Shown: piece by piece, positions 37,397-48,700 of the stretch
Layout of the letters: every line of letters starts with the position of its first letter
How positions within the stretch are numbered: position 1 is the first letter of the stretch
The notes under the pieces: model-generated
What the model was told of the DNA's origin: nothing
Database searches by the model: none
The model's input: only the letters and a program-made list of their open reading frames with translations
Program-made: the position numbers and the translations under genes
From: Triops longicaudatus
Lineage: Eukaryota; Arthropoda; Branchiopoda; Notostraca; Triopsidae
DNA: 64,000 nucleotides
Assembly (NCBI GenBank): GCA_022885665.1
Contig: JAGQDJ010000062.1
Location: 1 to 64,000 of the forward strand
Reading direction: 5' to 3'

Positions 37397-38686
37397 ATGA
37401 GCATCGTAATTGGTTTGAGGATTTCACTCAGCTTGATCGTTTTATGTACAGTTGACGAATCTCTGACCGTATGCTGGGTTAAATTTGCTTCTAGCCAGCA
37501 ATACGAGAATACGAGACTAGTAACAGAAATGCCGAATACCTTCCAACTCTATACTGTTAGCAAAGGTAAGTAGCAGCAGTTCGTTGACATTTATCATTTT
37601 ACTTTTCCCAACGCTGCGCGTGTTAATTTGATGACAATTTTGTGACAGAAAATCCGCTGATCAGCACCAGAATCCATTGCAGCCAATTTTGTGAGAAAAA
37701 TACTTCATGCTTGGGGTTCAATTTTTACGCCACGAACACCGATTACGTTTGCGAATTTCTCTCAGAGAATTTCTGCACCCATCAGAAAAGAGTTGTGCTC
37801 CAAGTTTGGCCCGGAGGCAATGTCTGGGACAAGTTAAGTCCAGGCATGACCAAAGCTTGTATTGACCAGGAGCGCGAGAATTCCAGTACAACCCCATACT
37901 GTAATATTGTACGCCCAGGTTGCGCTAACACGAGCTTCGATATTAATGGACAAACAACTTGCAGCTCTTGTCCGAAGACTTGTGTGGATTGCGCAAGAAT
38001 TAATCCTTCAACAGCTGGTTAGGAAATCTCTTACACGTAACAAAATATAACACAAATGTTAACCCCAAACATTAAGTTGTGTTGCTTAGACAATACTAAT
38101 ACCAAATTAAGGACTGACAATGTTACTCTTCATTTCAGCTTACTATGAATGTACGCTTTGGCCCGAGGGTCCATCCGAATCTCCCATTTTCGTCCTGTGC
38201 TACAAATCCGCTGTGTACTTGGTCTTACGCAAGGTGGATCCATCTAGCGGTGTTGTCACGATGGACTATCGACTGCGTCCAGCAGAAATGCATCGGATTT
38301 CTAGGACGAATGTCTACAAGACCTTTTATTTAGGATACCGTTCCAGCAACTCCGTTTACTTGGCATATTATGCGAATTTTTATATTGATGTGGACGGATC
38401 CTTGATGAATATGACGTTCAGTAATGGAAGCGGAGGAGACGGCTTCAATACTGGAAATACACCTCTAAAACCTTCACCTTGGGTAGAAACCAGCTCCAGT
38501 TGCGGCTCATTTTGGTTTTTGAACTCTACTCAAAATTCTGCAACAATGCAATGCCCTGGAGGGGGCGTGGGCATGCTCGGCACTGTCAACGTCAATGTTT
38601 CCCCTATAGAGACGGGCATTCACTGGCCAAGGGCGACAGCTAACGGGCAAACACTCATTCACGGAGACATTAAGCTAACGCTGTAG
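37397..38686 (+). CDS. Secreted cysteine-rich PAN/Apple-like protein, gene 2
   Basis: Exons 37397..37565, 37649..38017, 38139..38686; 361 residues. Exon 1 gives a signal peptide (ISLSLIVLCTV). Exon 2 is a cysteine-rich module resembling a PAN/Apple fold (HCSQFCEKNTSCLGFNFY, CEFLSENFC, WDKLSPGMTKACIDQE) followed by CSSCPKTCVDC. Exon 3 is a cysteine-poor domain beginning YECTLWPEGP and containing VLCYKSAVYLVLRKVDPSSG, NFYIDVDGSLMNMTF, SSSCGSFWFLNSTQ and a terminal GDIKLTL. It has no membrane segment after the signal peptide, so it is probably secreted; PAN modules usually bind proteins or sugars. I do not recognise the C-terminal domain. Forms a tandem pair with the gene at 39.4 kb and shares the family with 71..1225. 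Confidence 0.82.
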
Positions 38687-39428
38687 TTTTTCTGGTTTGA
38701 TTTAAAATGCTTGGCATATGATTTTTTTTTTCTTTCGTGTTGCACACTGAGATGCGTGATTACAGTGTTAACTGACATGGAAAACAAATAACTTTTTGTC
38801 ATTTTTTCCTTTAAAAAAAAATAAAAAAACAAAACATAAAGAACACTTGAAAGTTCCTTTGCTTGCGAAGTCTGGAAATGCGTGGAGTCCTGATTCATTA
38901 AAGAACTTTCTATCGCTTGTTCATAAGCGTGGCTTATACTTCTTTAACGTCTTTCCTAGGAATGACGTCGTTTCATTGTAATACAAGAGAATGTAAGCAA
39001 AACCTCGTGCACTTTCCTTTCGATATTTTGGTGATTTACGTAGTCATTGCTGTCAGAAATCAACCCGCTATTAAGTAGAGGTGTCGTGTCAGTATTTTTA
39101 GACTGCGAAGCTTTCTTCCAAGAAACCGAGCGTTCTTAGTTCCGTAAACGCTAATGGACCCTTGATTTCCGATAGAAATGGACGTTTATGGCAATCCATC
39201 GTGAATACCGCTGTATAACGTTTTTCATAAAATCGATCGTCAGGGCGTATCTAATTTCTGGAACACGTTTATGCGTGAAACAAATGCGTCAAACAAATGG
39301 CTACAAATTAGCGAAACTGTCTCACCGAACTTGTCATCAGTCAGTTAGTGTTCGTCGAGGTTAGTAGACAACTGTCAAGTCAATTCTAACATCACATCGA
39401 AGAAATTCTAAACTTACTGTTTAGCAAC
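38687..39428. other. Intergenic between the two tandem PAN-like genes
   Basis: No gene seen. Holds the 3' end of gene 2 (A-rich tract near 38.81 kb with ATAAAA) and the promoter of gene 3. Confidence 0.4.
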
Positions 39429-40877
39429 ATGAAATTGGTGGCTTGTTTGTGGATTTCAGTAGCTTTAATCCTTACTAACGATGTTAACTTATCTACGACC
39501 ACTCACTGGAATGCATTTGTTTCCAGTCAGCATTATTTGAATACAAGACTGGTAACAGGAATGGCGAACCCCTTTGACCTCCTTACTGTTAGCAAAGGTG
39601 AAAAGCTTTAATCAGTATTTTAGTATTCCTTTTGCTCTAATATTCGGTTGTGTCCCTGTTTTGTTTTATTATAAAACACCGTTGTTATTTATTCGGTTAC
39701 TTTCAAGGTTGTTTGTTTAATGTGTTCTTTTGATGTCCATCAGAAAATCCCCTGACGAGCACTAGAATCCGTTGCAGTCAATTTTGTGCGAACAACGCCA
39801 CATGTTTTGGCTTCAATTTTTACACCACGAGCAGCAAATACGTTTGCGAATTCTTGCAGGAGAATTTCTGCTTCCACAAAAAGAGAGTCGTACTCCAAGT
39901 CTGGCCCGGAGGAAACGTGTGGGACAAGTTAAGTCCCGGTATTACTAAAGCTTGCGTTGACCAGGAGCTTGAGAATTCCAGTACAAGAAAATACTGTGAT
40001 ATCATACGTCCTGGGTGTGGGAATGAGACATCTCTTGACACGGGACTTGCAACGTGCAGTTCTTGCTGTAAAACTTGCGTGGACTGCGCGCAAGCTTACA
40101 CTACAACAAATGGTAAATATCCAACATATCTGTTGTATTATATGTACTCTCAAACATTAATTGCATAAAAATTTTTAATGTGTAATATACTTCATTTGAA
40201 ATTAAAATGCTTTATTTTTAATTTTCGTAATTTTCGTTTTATCATTATTTTCAATTCTGTTTTAGTGATTTGCATCTAATTTACTTGAAATTAATTGCCA
40301 TCTATTATCCCATTCAGGTACCTATGAATGTACATTATGGCCCGATGGTCCATACGAACCTCCAATTTTCGTCCTGTGCTACTTAAAATCTGTATACTTG
40401 GCTCTACGTAAAGTGGATCCATCTAGCGGGGAAGTAACTGTGGATTACCTGTTGACTCCAAAAGAAATGCACCGCATTTCTAGGTTGAACGTCTACAAAA
40501 CATTTTATTTGGGTTATATATCCACCAACGGGTTCACAAACACCCCCTACTTGGCATATTATGCGAATTTTTATATTGATGTGGATGGATCCTTGATGAA
40601 TATGACCTTCACTACTGGGAACGGAGGAGACGGCTTCAATACTGGAAATACACCTTTGAAACCTTCACCTTGGGTAGAAACTAGCTCCAATTGTGGTTCG
40701 TTTTGGTTTCTAAATTCTACTCAGCCTTCTGCAACAATGGAATGCCCTGGAGGGAGCGTAGGCATGTTTGGAACGGTCAATATTAGCAATTCGCCCAATC
40801 AGACGGGATTTCGCTGGCCAAAAGCAACTGCGGATAACAATATTCTAAATCATGGCGATATTAAATTAACATTGTAG
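39429..40877 (+). CDS. Secreted cysteine-rich PAN/Apple-like protein, gene 3
   Basis: Exons 39429..39597, 39744..40112, 40318..40877; 365 residues. Exons 1 and 2 have exactly the lengths of gene 2 (169 and 369 bases), so the pair is a recent tandem duplication. Signal peptide MKLVACLWISVALILTNDVN. The cysteine module (RCSQFCANNATCFGFNFY, CEFLQENFC, WDKLSPGITKACVDQE, CSSCCKTCVDC) and the C-terminal domain (YECTLWPDGP, VDPSSGEVTVDY, NFYIDVDGSLMNMTF, SNCGSFWFLNSTQ, GDIKLTL) align along their whole length. Exon 3 is 12 bases longer, from an insertion around GYISTNGFTNTPY. Downstream AATAAA near 41187. Function unknown. Confidence 0.82.
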
Positions 40878-41538
40878 TTTCCTGTGTTAAAAAAACGCAT
40901 TGTGTAGATGTGGCACGATTAAACAGTGTTTGCAACTTTAAAATAATTACTGTGATTTGTTTGGAAATTGCGTTATAAGGAAGGGGAGGGGCAATAGAAA
41001 CGTTATGCCATATTAACAAAAATCATAACTTTTGAAGGAAAGGTTTCTTGTTTCTGTGTTAAATCTGCCATAGCTGTCCCTTGCCACTTATTTCTTATCA
41101 TTCCACAACAGCGAGCACACTCTAAATGCATATCTTTTTGGAAATATCCCTATCGTTTATGCAAGAATACAGCTTTGCGGTTTCAAATAAAGATAGTGCC
41201 TTTGAAGTTCTACTGAAAATGGGGACAACGATTATAGTTGTACATAACATTAACTTTTAAATAAGCAATAGCGTGTCAAAAATGCATCGTATGAAACTGT
41301 TGAATCGGGAACAAAAACGATTTGATTCGCTGCACTCATACTAATCGATTTCAATGCTCAGGGAAGGTAAGTATCGATACACAAGTTTATGTTTTGATTT
41401 GAAATGGCATGATGGACAGTTTTTGCCCCCTTTCAAGCGCAAATTGGGCATAATTGGATTAGTTTTCTCTAGAACTCGAGCCTTAGAATGCTTAAGTATC
41501 CTGTCTGCTGTTGAGATCCTTTGTAGTTGCAAAAAATA
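40878..41538. other. Intergenic upstream of SERAC1
   Basis: No gene seen. Contains the PAN-like gene 3 3' UTR signal at about 41187 and the SERAC1 promoter region. Confidence 0.4.
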
Positions 41539-44500
41539 ATGGTTCATTTCGCTCAAATCTGGAAATCATTGAAAACTAGCCGAAGTACGAAAATCGCCGG
41601 TTTTGGATTAATTTTAGGGTAATTACTGTTACTTAATCCTAATTATACTTTCTAAGCAAATATGCTAGTAGAATTTTTTAATACAAACAATATTTTAATC
41701 GCTTCAACAGATGTGGAGCCGTATATTACGAATTACGAACCTTAAAAGCCTTATTCGATGCCTTCATTCCGGACAAAATCCTACGTAAAGCTCACCAACC
41801 TGAGTATATTTTCGTTCCAGAGCCTGATATACTCTCAGATCTAAGTGGCACGCAGCTTTTGTCCCGTTCTTCCGTCAAACACGTCCAGCAGCTTATGAAA
41901 GGTCCCAAAGCTGCCACTCAATCGTGCCTAAACCCGTGGCAATGCCTTCAATTAGCTGAAAAATCCACTGACCCGCATACGCGACTCAAGTCAATCCAGA
42001 AACTCGCTAAGTGGCAGCTATCGGGTACAGTTTCTCCAAATTTGGGCGTTTTTGCCAATTTATTACATTTAAAGATCATTTAGTCCAATTTAATGTTGAT
42101 TTTTTCGCAGATTTTCAATTTTTTTGCTTCATTCATAATCTCTAAAACTCACTGAATTGTTTTCTTCCTTTGAAACAGATGGTGAACGTCAAGAATTGGC
42201 CCAAAGCTTAAGTCTTCCTGTTGCCGTGGCGTTAGCACGGACTCCTGACGCCGATTCGCGCCTTTTTCTGCCTCCTCCGCCTACTCACCTCAAACATGAA
42301 GTAATTCTTCCTTTAGAAGAATTATTTTCATCCTAATTAAAGTTTTCAAGACAGTGGAAGAAGGTTTATTTCACGTTTTGATGAAACTACCCCACCCAAC
42401 GGACAAATCTTGCCTGCGGCACTTTAGAGAATTGGCTCAGAAACACGGTGTTGCGTTGTACCACGAAGTATACGACTGAAATCGGGAAAAAAATTGATAA
42501 AAATGAGTTATAACATGTTTCTAACAGGATTATGGTGATTACAGCCACTGGCGCCAAAAATTGAAGTCGCTGTACAAAGAAAAAGCGTATAAAAAGCTCT
42601 CGCACGCATTACTAGACGCTTTGGTGTTGCATTCCAACGATTTTAAAGATGCTGCAGGTAGTAGTTTTATTATCGGTTTGAAAAATGCATGCGTTTTTAG
42701 TGTTTTCTTGAGTTTTATGAGTAAATTACGAAAACAACTTAAGAAAAATACGTTTCTACGTGAAATAATCTTCGTAGTCCACAATTTATTCATTTTCTGC
42801 TCCTTATTGAGCTTAGTTTTGGTGCGAGAAGGCATGGTTCCTCTTCTAGTCACTCTCTTACCCACTCGTGAAGATTTGCATCCGCGTATTGCGGCAATTT
42901 TGGCTAATTTGACACAGTTTGAGCAATTTCACCAGCATTTGTTCCAGGCAGGTGAGTTTTTCTTAATTCAAGTGTCCAAATTTCTGTAATTTTAATTTCT
43001 GCTATTGAAATTTCTAGGTTGCTTGCATTTCTTCACGCAATGGCTGCGTTCAACCAGCGTTTCATTGAATTTACAAGCCTCGAGGGCGTTGTATAACATG
43101 GATCCGAGTGAAAAACCTTCAGTTTTGTCCTCAGGCGTGTTTTTGTACGAGCCGCAGCTCAAAGAATCGCGTGAGCCGAAAGTCGATGTCGTTTTCGTCC
43201 ACGGATTGCTGGGCGGAGCCTCGTGGACGTGGCGTCAAGCCGATGCTGCTAAGGCATGTCCATTTCTGCGTCTATTTCGCATTCTTTGTGTACTTTGACA
43301 ACTTCTGTACACGTTATTTCGAATTAATCAAATTTTCAGTTCTTATATTCCTTTTTTTAAGTTCTTTACAAGCTTGTATCTTAAAATATTTCCTATCTTA
43401 TTTCTAAAAAAAAAAATAACTTTTTTGTTACTTCTGTTAATCGGCTGGTTATAAACATAGCATAAGTAGAAATTTTCTTTGTTTTTTTTTCGTTTTTATT
43501 TAATATGTTTTTCGCTTTTTATTTCTTGTTTATTTTAATTATTTATGTATTATTGTTTGTTAGCGTGAGAGTGGTTTTTGACTAAAAATCTTGCCCTAAT
43601 TACGTATATATAATATTGACAATGTATTGACATATAAAATAATATTTTGTGATTCTAATAGTTCTAATTTTGGTGCAGGGAAGCGTGGGCGTGGAAGAAG
43701 AAGCGAAAACGAAGGTACATTACAGCAAATGTTGGCCAAAGGATTGGTTAGCGAAGGACGTTTCGGATTTAAGAATCCTCGGGCTGAATTACAGCACGAT
43801 TTTAACGCATTGGAGCACTTCTTGTCCTTCAGAAGAGGATCTCAAAAGCTTAGAAGCCCGAGGGCACCAATTTTTGATGAAATTGGCCAAATTGGGACTC
43901 GGTGATAAGCCCATTGTCTGGGTGGCGCATTCAATGGGCGGTTTGGTGGTTAAACACCTATTAACACGAGGTATTTTGGCGCTTAAAATTGATTTTGAAT
44001 TCATTTTTTATTTTTGTGAGGTATAAAAGGCTGATTGTGTTTCGTTTTGTGTAGCTAGTCACTCAGAAGAAGGCAAGTTTCGGAAAATATGGGATTCCAC
44101 TAGAGGAATTGTGTTCCTGAGCGTGCCGCATAAAGGATCCAACATTGCGAGCTTAAGAAAATTATCTAAAATTGTTTTTATGCCTTCGAGAGAGGTTCGG
44201 GAATTGGAATACGGTAATTTTGTAGTATTCGGAATTCAAAAATGTGCTTGTTATCATTTTATTTTTTTATTATTATTTTTTTTTTCATTTTTTTTCATAT
44301 TTTTTTTTTTTTTTTTTGAGGTTAAGTTTTTTTCGGATTTTCGTTATTTCGTGTTATTAATATATATTTGTTTGCCAAGATTTGCTTTAGTTTTTCTTTT
44401 TTGCCGTTTAAAATCTGTTGGTAATTTACTTTCTGATCGAAAGGTTCGGACGATTTGAACAAACTGCACTCCGAGTTTTTAAAAGTCGTTCAAAACCGGC

Positions 44501-44919
44501 CAGTGGAGATTGTTAACTTTCTTGAGACTTTGCCCACGCCTGTCAAGTCGATGAAATTGAGTTTGGTGTTCGTTCCACAAGAATCGGGAGGTAATTCACG
44601 CATTCGCAAACTTCTAGCTAATAAAATTGATTTTAGCTCGTATTTTTTATTCCTTAAATCGCATTTATTTGGAAAGCATTAATATTTGTATTCTTAATAG
44701 ATCCTGGCGTAGGAGAGGTTCATCACATTTCTGGAAATCATTTAGACATTTGCAAGCCGTTGTCTAAGTAACATATTTCTCCAGAATGAAATTTTTAAAC
44801 ATCCGTTAATTTTTTATCTATATTTTTTAAATTTTTTTAGGCAGTCGTTCGTTTATCAAAGGATGGTTAAACTACTGAAAAGTGTCTCGGAAGTGAGCGC
44901 TTCTTCCTCTCATACCTGA
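41539..44919 (+). CDS. SERAC1: SERAC1-like serine-active-site lipase-fold protein
   Basis: SERAC1 acts at mitochondria-ER contacts in phosphatidylglycerol remodelling and cholesterol trafficking (known for the human protein). Twelve exons: 41539..41618, 41711..42024, 42179..42300, 42351..42467, 42528..42657, 42817..42951, 43018..43253, 43679..43970, 44055..44213, 44444..44590, 44701..44767, 44841..44919; 625 residues against about 650 in human. The N-terminus has a hydrophobic stretch (STKIAGFGLILG). The lipase half has VDVVFVHGLLGGASWTWRQ, CWPKDWLAKD and the nucleophile motif WVAHSMGGLVVKHLL (serine at about residue 463), followed by RGIVFLSVPHKGS and the late histidine region HHISGNHLDICKP. 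Intron 7 starts with GC (AAG-gcatgt); only that junction keeps the reading frame. Confidence 0.9.
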
Positions 44920-45749
44920 AAGGTAGCCTTCTTAGTTAATGTTTTAAAAAAGTCATTGTGATATAGAACTGCATAAAAAAAATTGCGAATCCGTAAATTG
45001 GATTTCAGTGTTCGTGAAATTTGCTCATATAGATCAGGCAAGGTAACACTGGTTTATCAGCTGCATATATTCGTTAGAGTTGGGGCGCATTTTATTCGTT
45101 GGGAGCACATAGGGCATTGCTGTGGGTGCGTAAACACCGCAATAAAGTAAACAATGCATTGCAGAAGACCCAAATAACTCCAAAGAGTCTTCATACGTAA
45201 TTGCTACAGTGCATGTACTAAACTACAGAGATGGTTATCTTCGAGTAGTAAAATAAAGAGTTCCTTTTGTTGCGTTAATTCCAGCACAGATGGTGGCATG
45301 TTTTCCACCCGTTTACAATGGCAATAAACTGACGATAAATCTCTCTTAGTTAGAATAACATGTTTTACATATACAAGAGCTTTAATGGTCCACACTTAGT
45401 CCTTAGAACAGCACACAATTAGCTAAGAATCTTGAACTGAAAAAACAACAAGATGGAAGAGATTTATCACGCCTTCAAGCATGACATTTTTTAATGTAAT
45501 AAATCGTTCATGTTCAAAGCACCTGTAGAAGTGCTCCATAAGGTACAAACAGGAAATCCATACAGTGGGCGTGTTATTAGTACGTTAAAGGGACGACGAC
45601 ACTTTCCTAACGTGTCTGTCAATACGAAGTGTACTAGATTACAAACTTCTAATAAAAGTGTAGGCCAGACGGTAAGTCTAGTCGTTGTAGGTTGGTTTCA
45701 CAAGTCGGTCGGCTTAGAAATCCAGGACATTTTTCAAATTATTAGGAAA
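44920..45749. other. Intergenic upstream of NRF-6-like copy 6
   Basis: No separate gene seen. An open frame from 45510 runs in phase into copy 6, but signal-peptide position and paralogue alignment favour the ATG at 45750, making this leader or promoter. Confidence 0.45.
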
Positions 45750-48700
45750 ATGTACGCAATTATTAAACTAGCAGTTTTCGGTGTGTTCCTGACACTGGTT
45801 TCTGCCAGTTTACGTGACAAAACGGCTTCAATCAGCGAAGGAGGCCCAATACCCAACAATGTGATGCAAAAAAAATTGCTTAAAATTTTACCAAAACTCC
45901 CAGAAGTGTTCGAAGTGATGGGCTACAATAGCCCGAGATCAACAAACGGAGATCAGAAACAATTTAGCACTCCCTATTCGACTTTAAGCATTTTGGCTGG
46001 CTTCGCTATTCCCACCACAACTTCGGATAAACGGATCAGTCATCAGTGCAGGGAAGATAGCCGGTTGTATGCCCAAGCTTTAACGAAATTGGACAAATGG
46101 GCGCTGAAGAGTAAGTCACGCCACCTGGCACCACGACATTCACTTTCCGTACAGTTTAGTTTCTGACCATCAGTGGCGCAGCCAGGGGGTAGGCCCAGGC
46201 CTACCCCGAAATCCTTAAAAAAAAATCTTGACTCCTCCTTTTCGCAATTGTAGCAGGTCTTACATTGATGCACATGAATTCATGAATGATGTCGTTTAGG
46301 GCTGGACTAGCTGGCCCCCGCAAATAAAAATTTAGTTGAATTGAGGCAAATTGAAGGGCGTTTGAGTGCACAGGCCTACCCCGAAACAAATTCCTAGCTG
46401 CGCCTCTGCTGACCATAACTCCGACTTTATCTTATAAAATTATGGACAATAGTTCTAATATTATATAGAGTAAAAGGATATTACCTTTTACCAATTTTCA
46501 GAAATATTAAATGGTCAGAAATAGTCGGTAATGTACCCGTTAGATGGCATGGTTGCGACTTAAACTGACCAACAACAAAACTTCGACTTTGTAAAGACGT
46601 CGGGATCAGACTTTGCCTTTTAAAACAGACAGAATCGACCTTGAGGGATCGGATAAAAATTTCCCACGAAAAACCCCCGATCTGATCAGCCTTGAGTGGA
46701 AAATTTTTCGATTGGCTGTTGCTATAAAAGTTGCAATCGTTATTAAAAATATCGGTTGATTTGCGTTGAAATTCTGTGTATTTGCTTTCTATTGTATGAG
46801 AGTAGGATCTTTGATTACGTGCTAGGGAAAAACCGGTTGGACAATGTTGTCTATTTAATCGCACGAGACATTACACTGAGGCAGCTAACACAACCATGAG
46901 CTTCTGTTAAAAAAGGATGGTTAGATGAAAGTTCCACTGCACTTTCTTACGAAATTGCTTTCTAGTGTTCGATGCTTCTGGTAAACTACCCTCCGGTATT
47001 GCCAATGCCAATATGTACTCCATGGGCCATTTCGACCAGTGTTTACAAATCCGGGCACCGGAAATTAGTACTGTACCAAAATTTACCGGAAAATACTGCA
47101 CATTGTTCCTCGAACCGAAAATCGTACCTGAAAGTGAAGTTAGAGAAAAGTATAATGGCTCGACATTGGACATTTTGGGTTCGTTGAACCTCGTGAAGGA
47201 GTTTACTGAGCCGGTAACGTTCTGACATAATGAATTTAAATGGTTGAGACTAGTTTCATTGTACGTTAGATTTATGTTAACCACACCGACTTTGTCGCAA
47301 CCGGCTTGTGGCCCAGTATCGGACTTTGTCTCCCTTCTAGTTGCTCAGCGCAAGATATTGGCACCGCCGTCGCCGGAAGTATCGGCCAGTACGTGTTTAA
47401 CGGAAAACACGTCTCAGTATTCACCAACGAAGATTTTTGCACTGTGGCCGGTACTGCGCGCGAGTACGACACTTTGACAACAATGGCTATGTAAGTTCTT
47501 GGCTATTTGTATCGTATCAAAAATTGATCCCGAAAATATAACAGATATTTCTTCGGTTTACTGGGATTTCTGCTAGTACTTGGAACTGCATACGATATTT
47601 TATTGCACCGTAAAACAGAAACACAAGAGTTGTGGAAGGAATTTTTGCGAAGCTTTTCAGTGCTGGAGAACATTTCCAAAATTCTCGATACGAAGGTTTC
47701 AAGAGGAAATATGTTAACCTGTTTGAACGGAATTCGCTTCTTAACCATGGTCTGGGTAATTCTAACTCACGTGTGGATGGCGCCCTTCTTTTTGCCTGAT
47801 GCCAACAGACCTCAAGCAAAACAGGTAATTTTTATGCAGTGTTAATATCTTAAAATATACGTCTAAAACCAAACACCAAAAATACGTATTTTGTGTGTGT
47901 TGGGAAGGGCGGGAAACAGGGAGTACGAGCGAGTGAAGACTTGTCAGACAGGCTTGGGTTTCAATTTTAAGAATGCAAGGCGAACTTGCTCAATTTGGAA
48001 GAACTTGGTGACATTTGTACAATAACAAAATATTTTATTAACTTCCAGGACGGTCTTATGTGGCCATACCAAATTTTGATGAGTGCTGCATTGTCTGTGG
48101 ATACTTTCCTCTTCCTGGGTGGATTGCTTTGCGCGTACCTTAATTTACACGGCTTAGATTACACGAAAGGAAAGCTTCATTTAAATCTCATATACCTCAA
48201 ACGGTACTTGAGGTAAGTACGTTAAAGCTTTAAAAAATCGCAACGGTGTATAAAGTATCTTTGGCGATCGTGCTCTAATTCCCTAGGCTGACACCAGTCT
48301 ACGCTGTCATCCTCCTATTTATCGCCACTTTGTACAGCCACGTGGCTTCTGGACCGACTTGGGGAAACATTGTGGGTTATACCAACGGATGTCGACGAGA
48401 ATGGTGGAAACATTTCTTGTATATTAACAATCTCTTCCCTGATGACGTGACAGCAAGTGCTGTAGGTTGTTTTGTGTTAAGTTTACCTAAAAATACCTCA
48501 TGCGGCAGGCCCGTGCCCAGGATTTTGGTTCGCAGGTGGTTTTGGAGGTTTTGGGGGTTTGTCCTATCTTCTCCATTATAAAATAAAATTTTCATAAGGG
48601 GTTTCGACCCTCCCCTGGGTATGGCCTTGTCGTGTGGAGTATTTCTTTTTTACAAACTTTGCAAAACTCAAAGATGTTCCATTTTTTAGTGCATGAGGGA

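Noticed and set aside
45510..45749. 80-codon in-frame extension upstream of NRF-6-like copy 6
   Set aside because: Starting at 45750 puts a signal peptide at the N-terminus as in all other copies; the extension has no conserved content.
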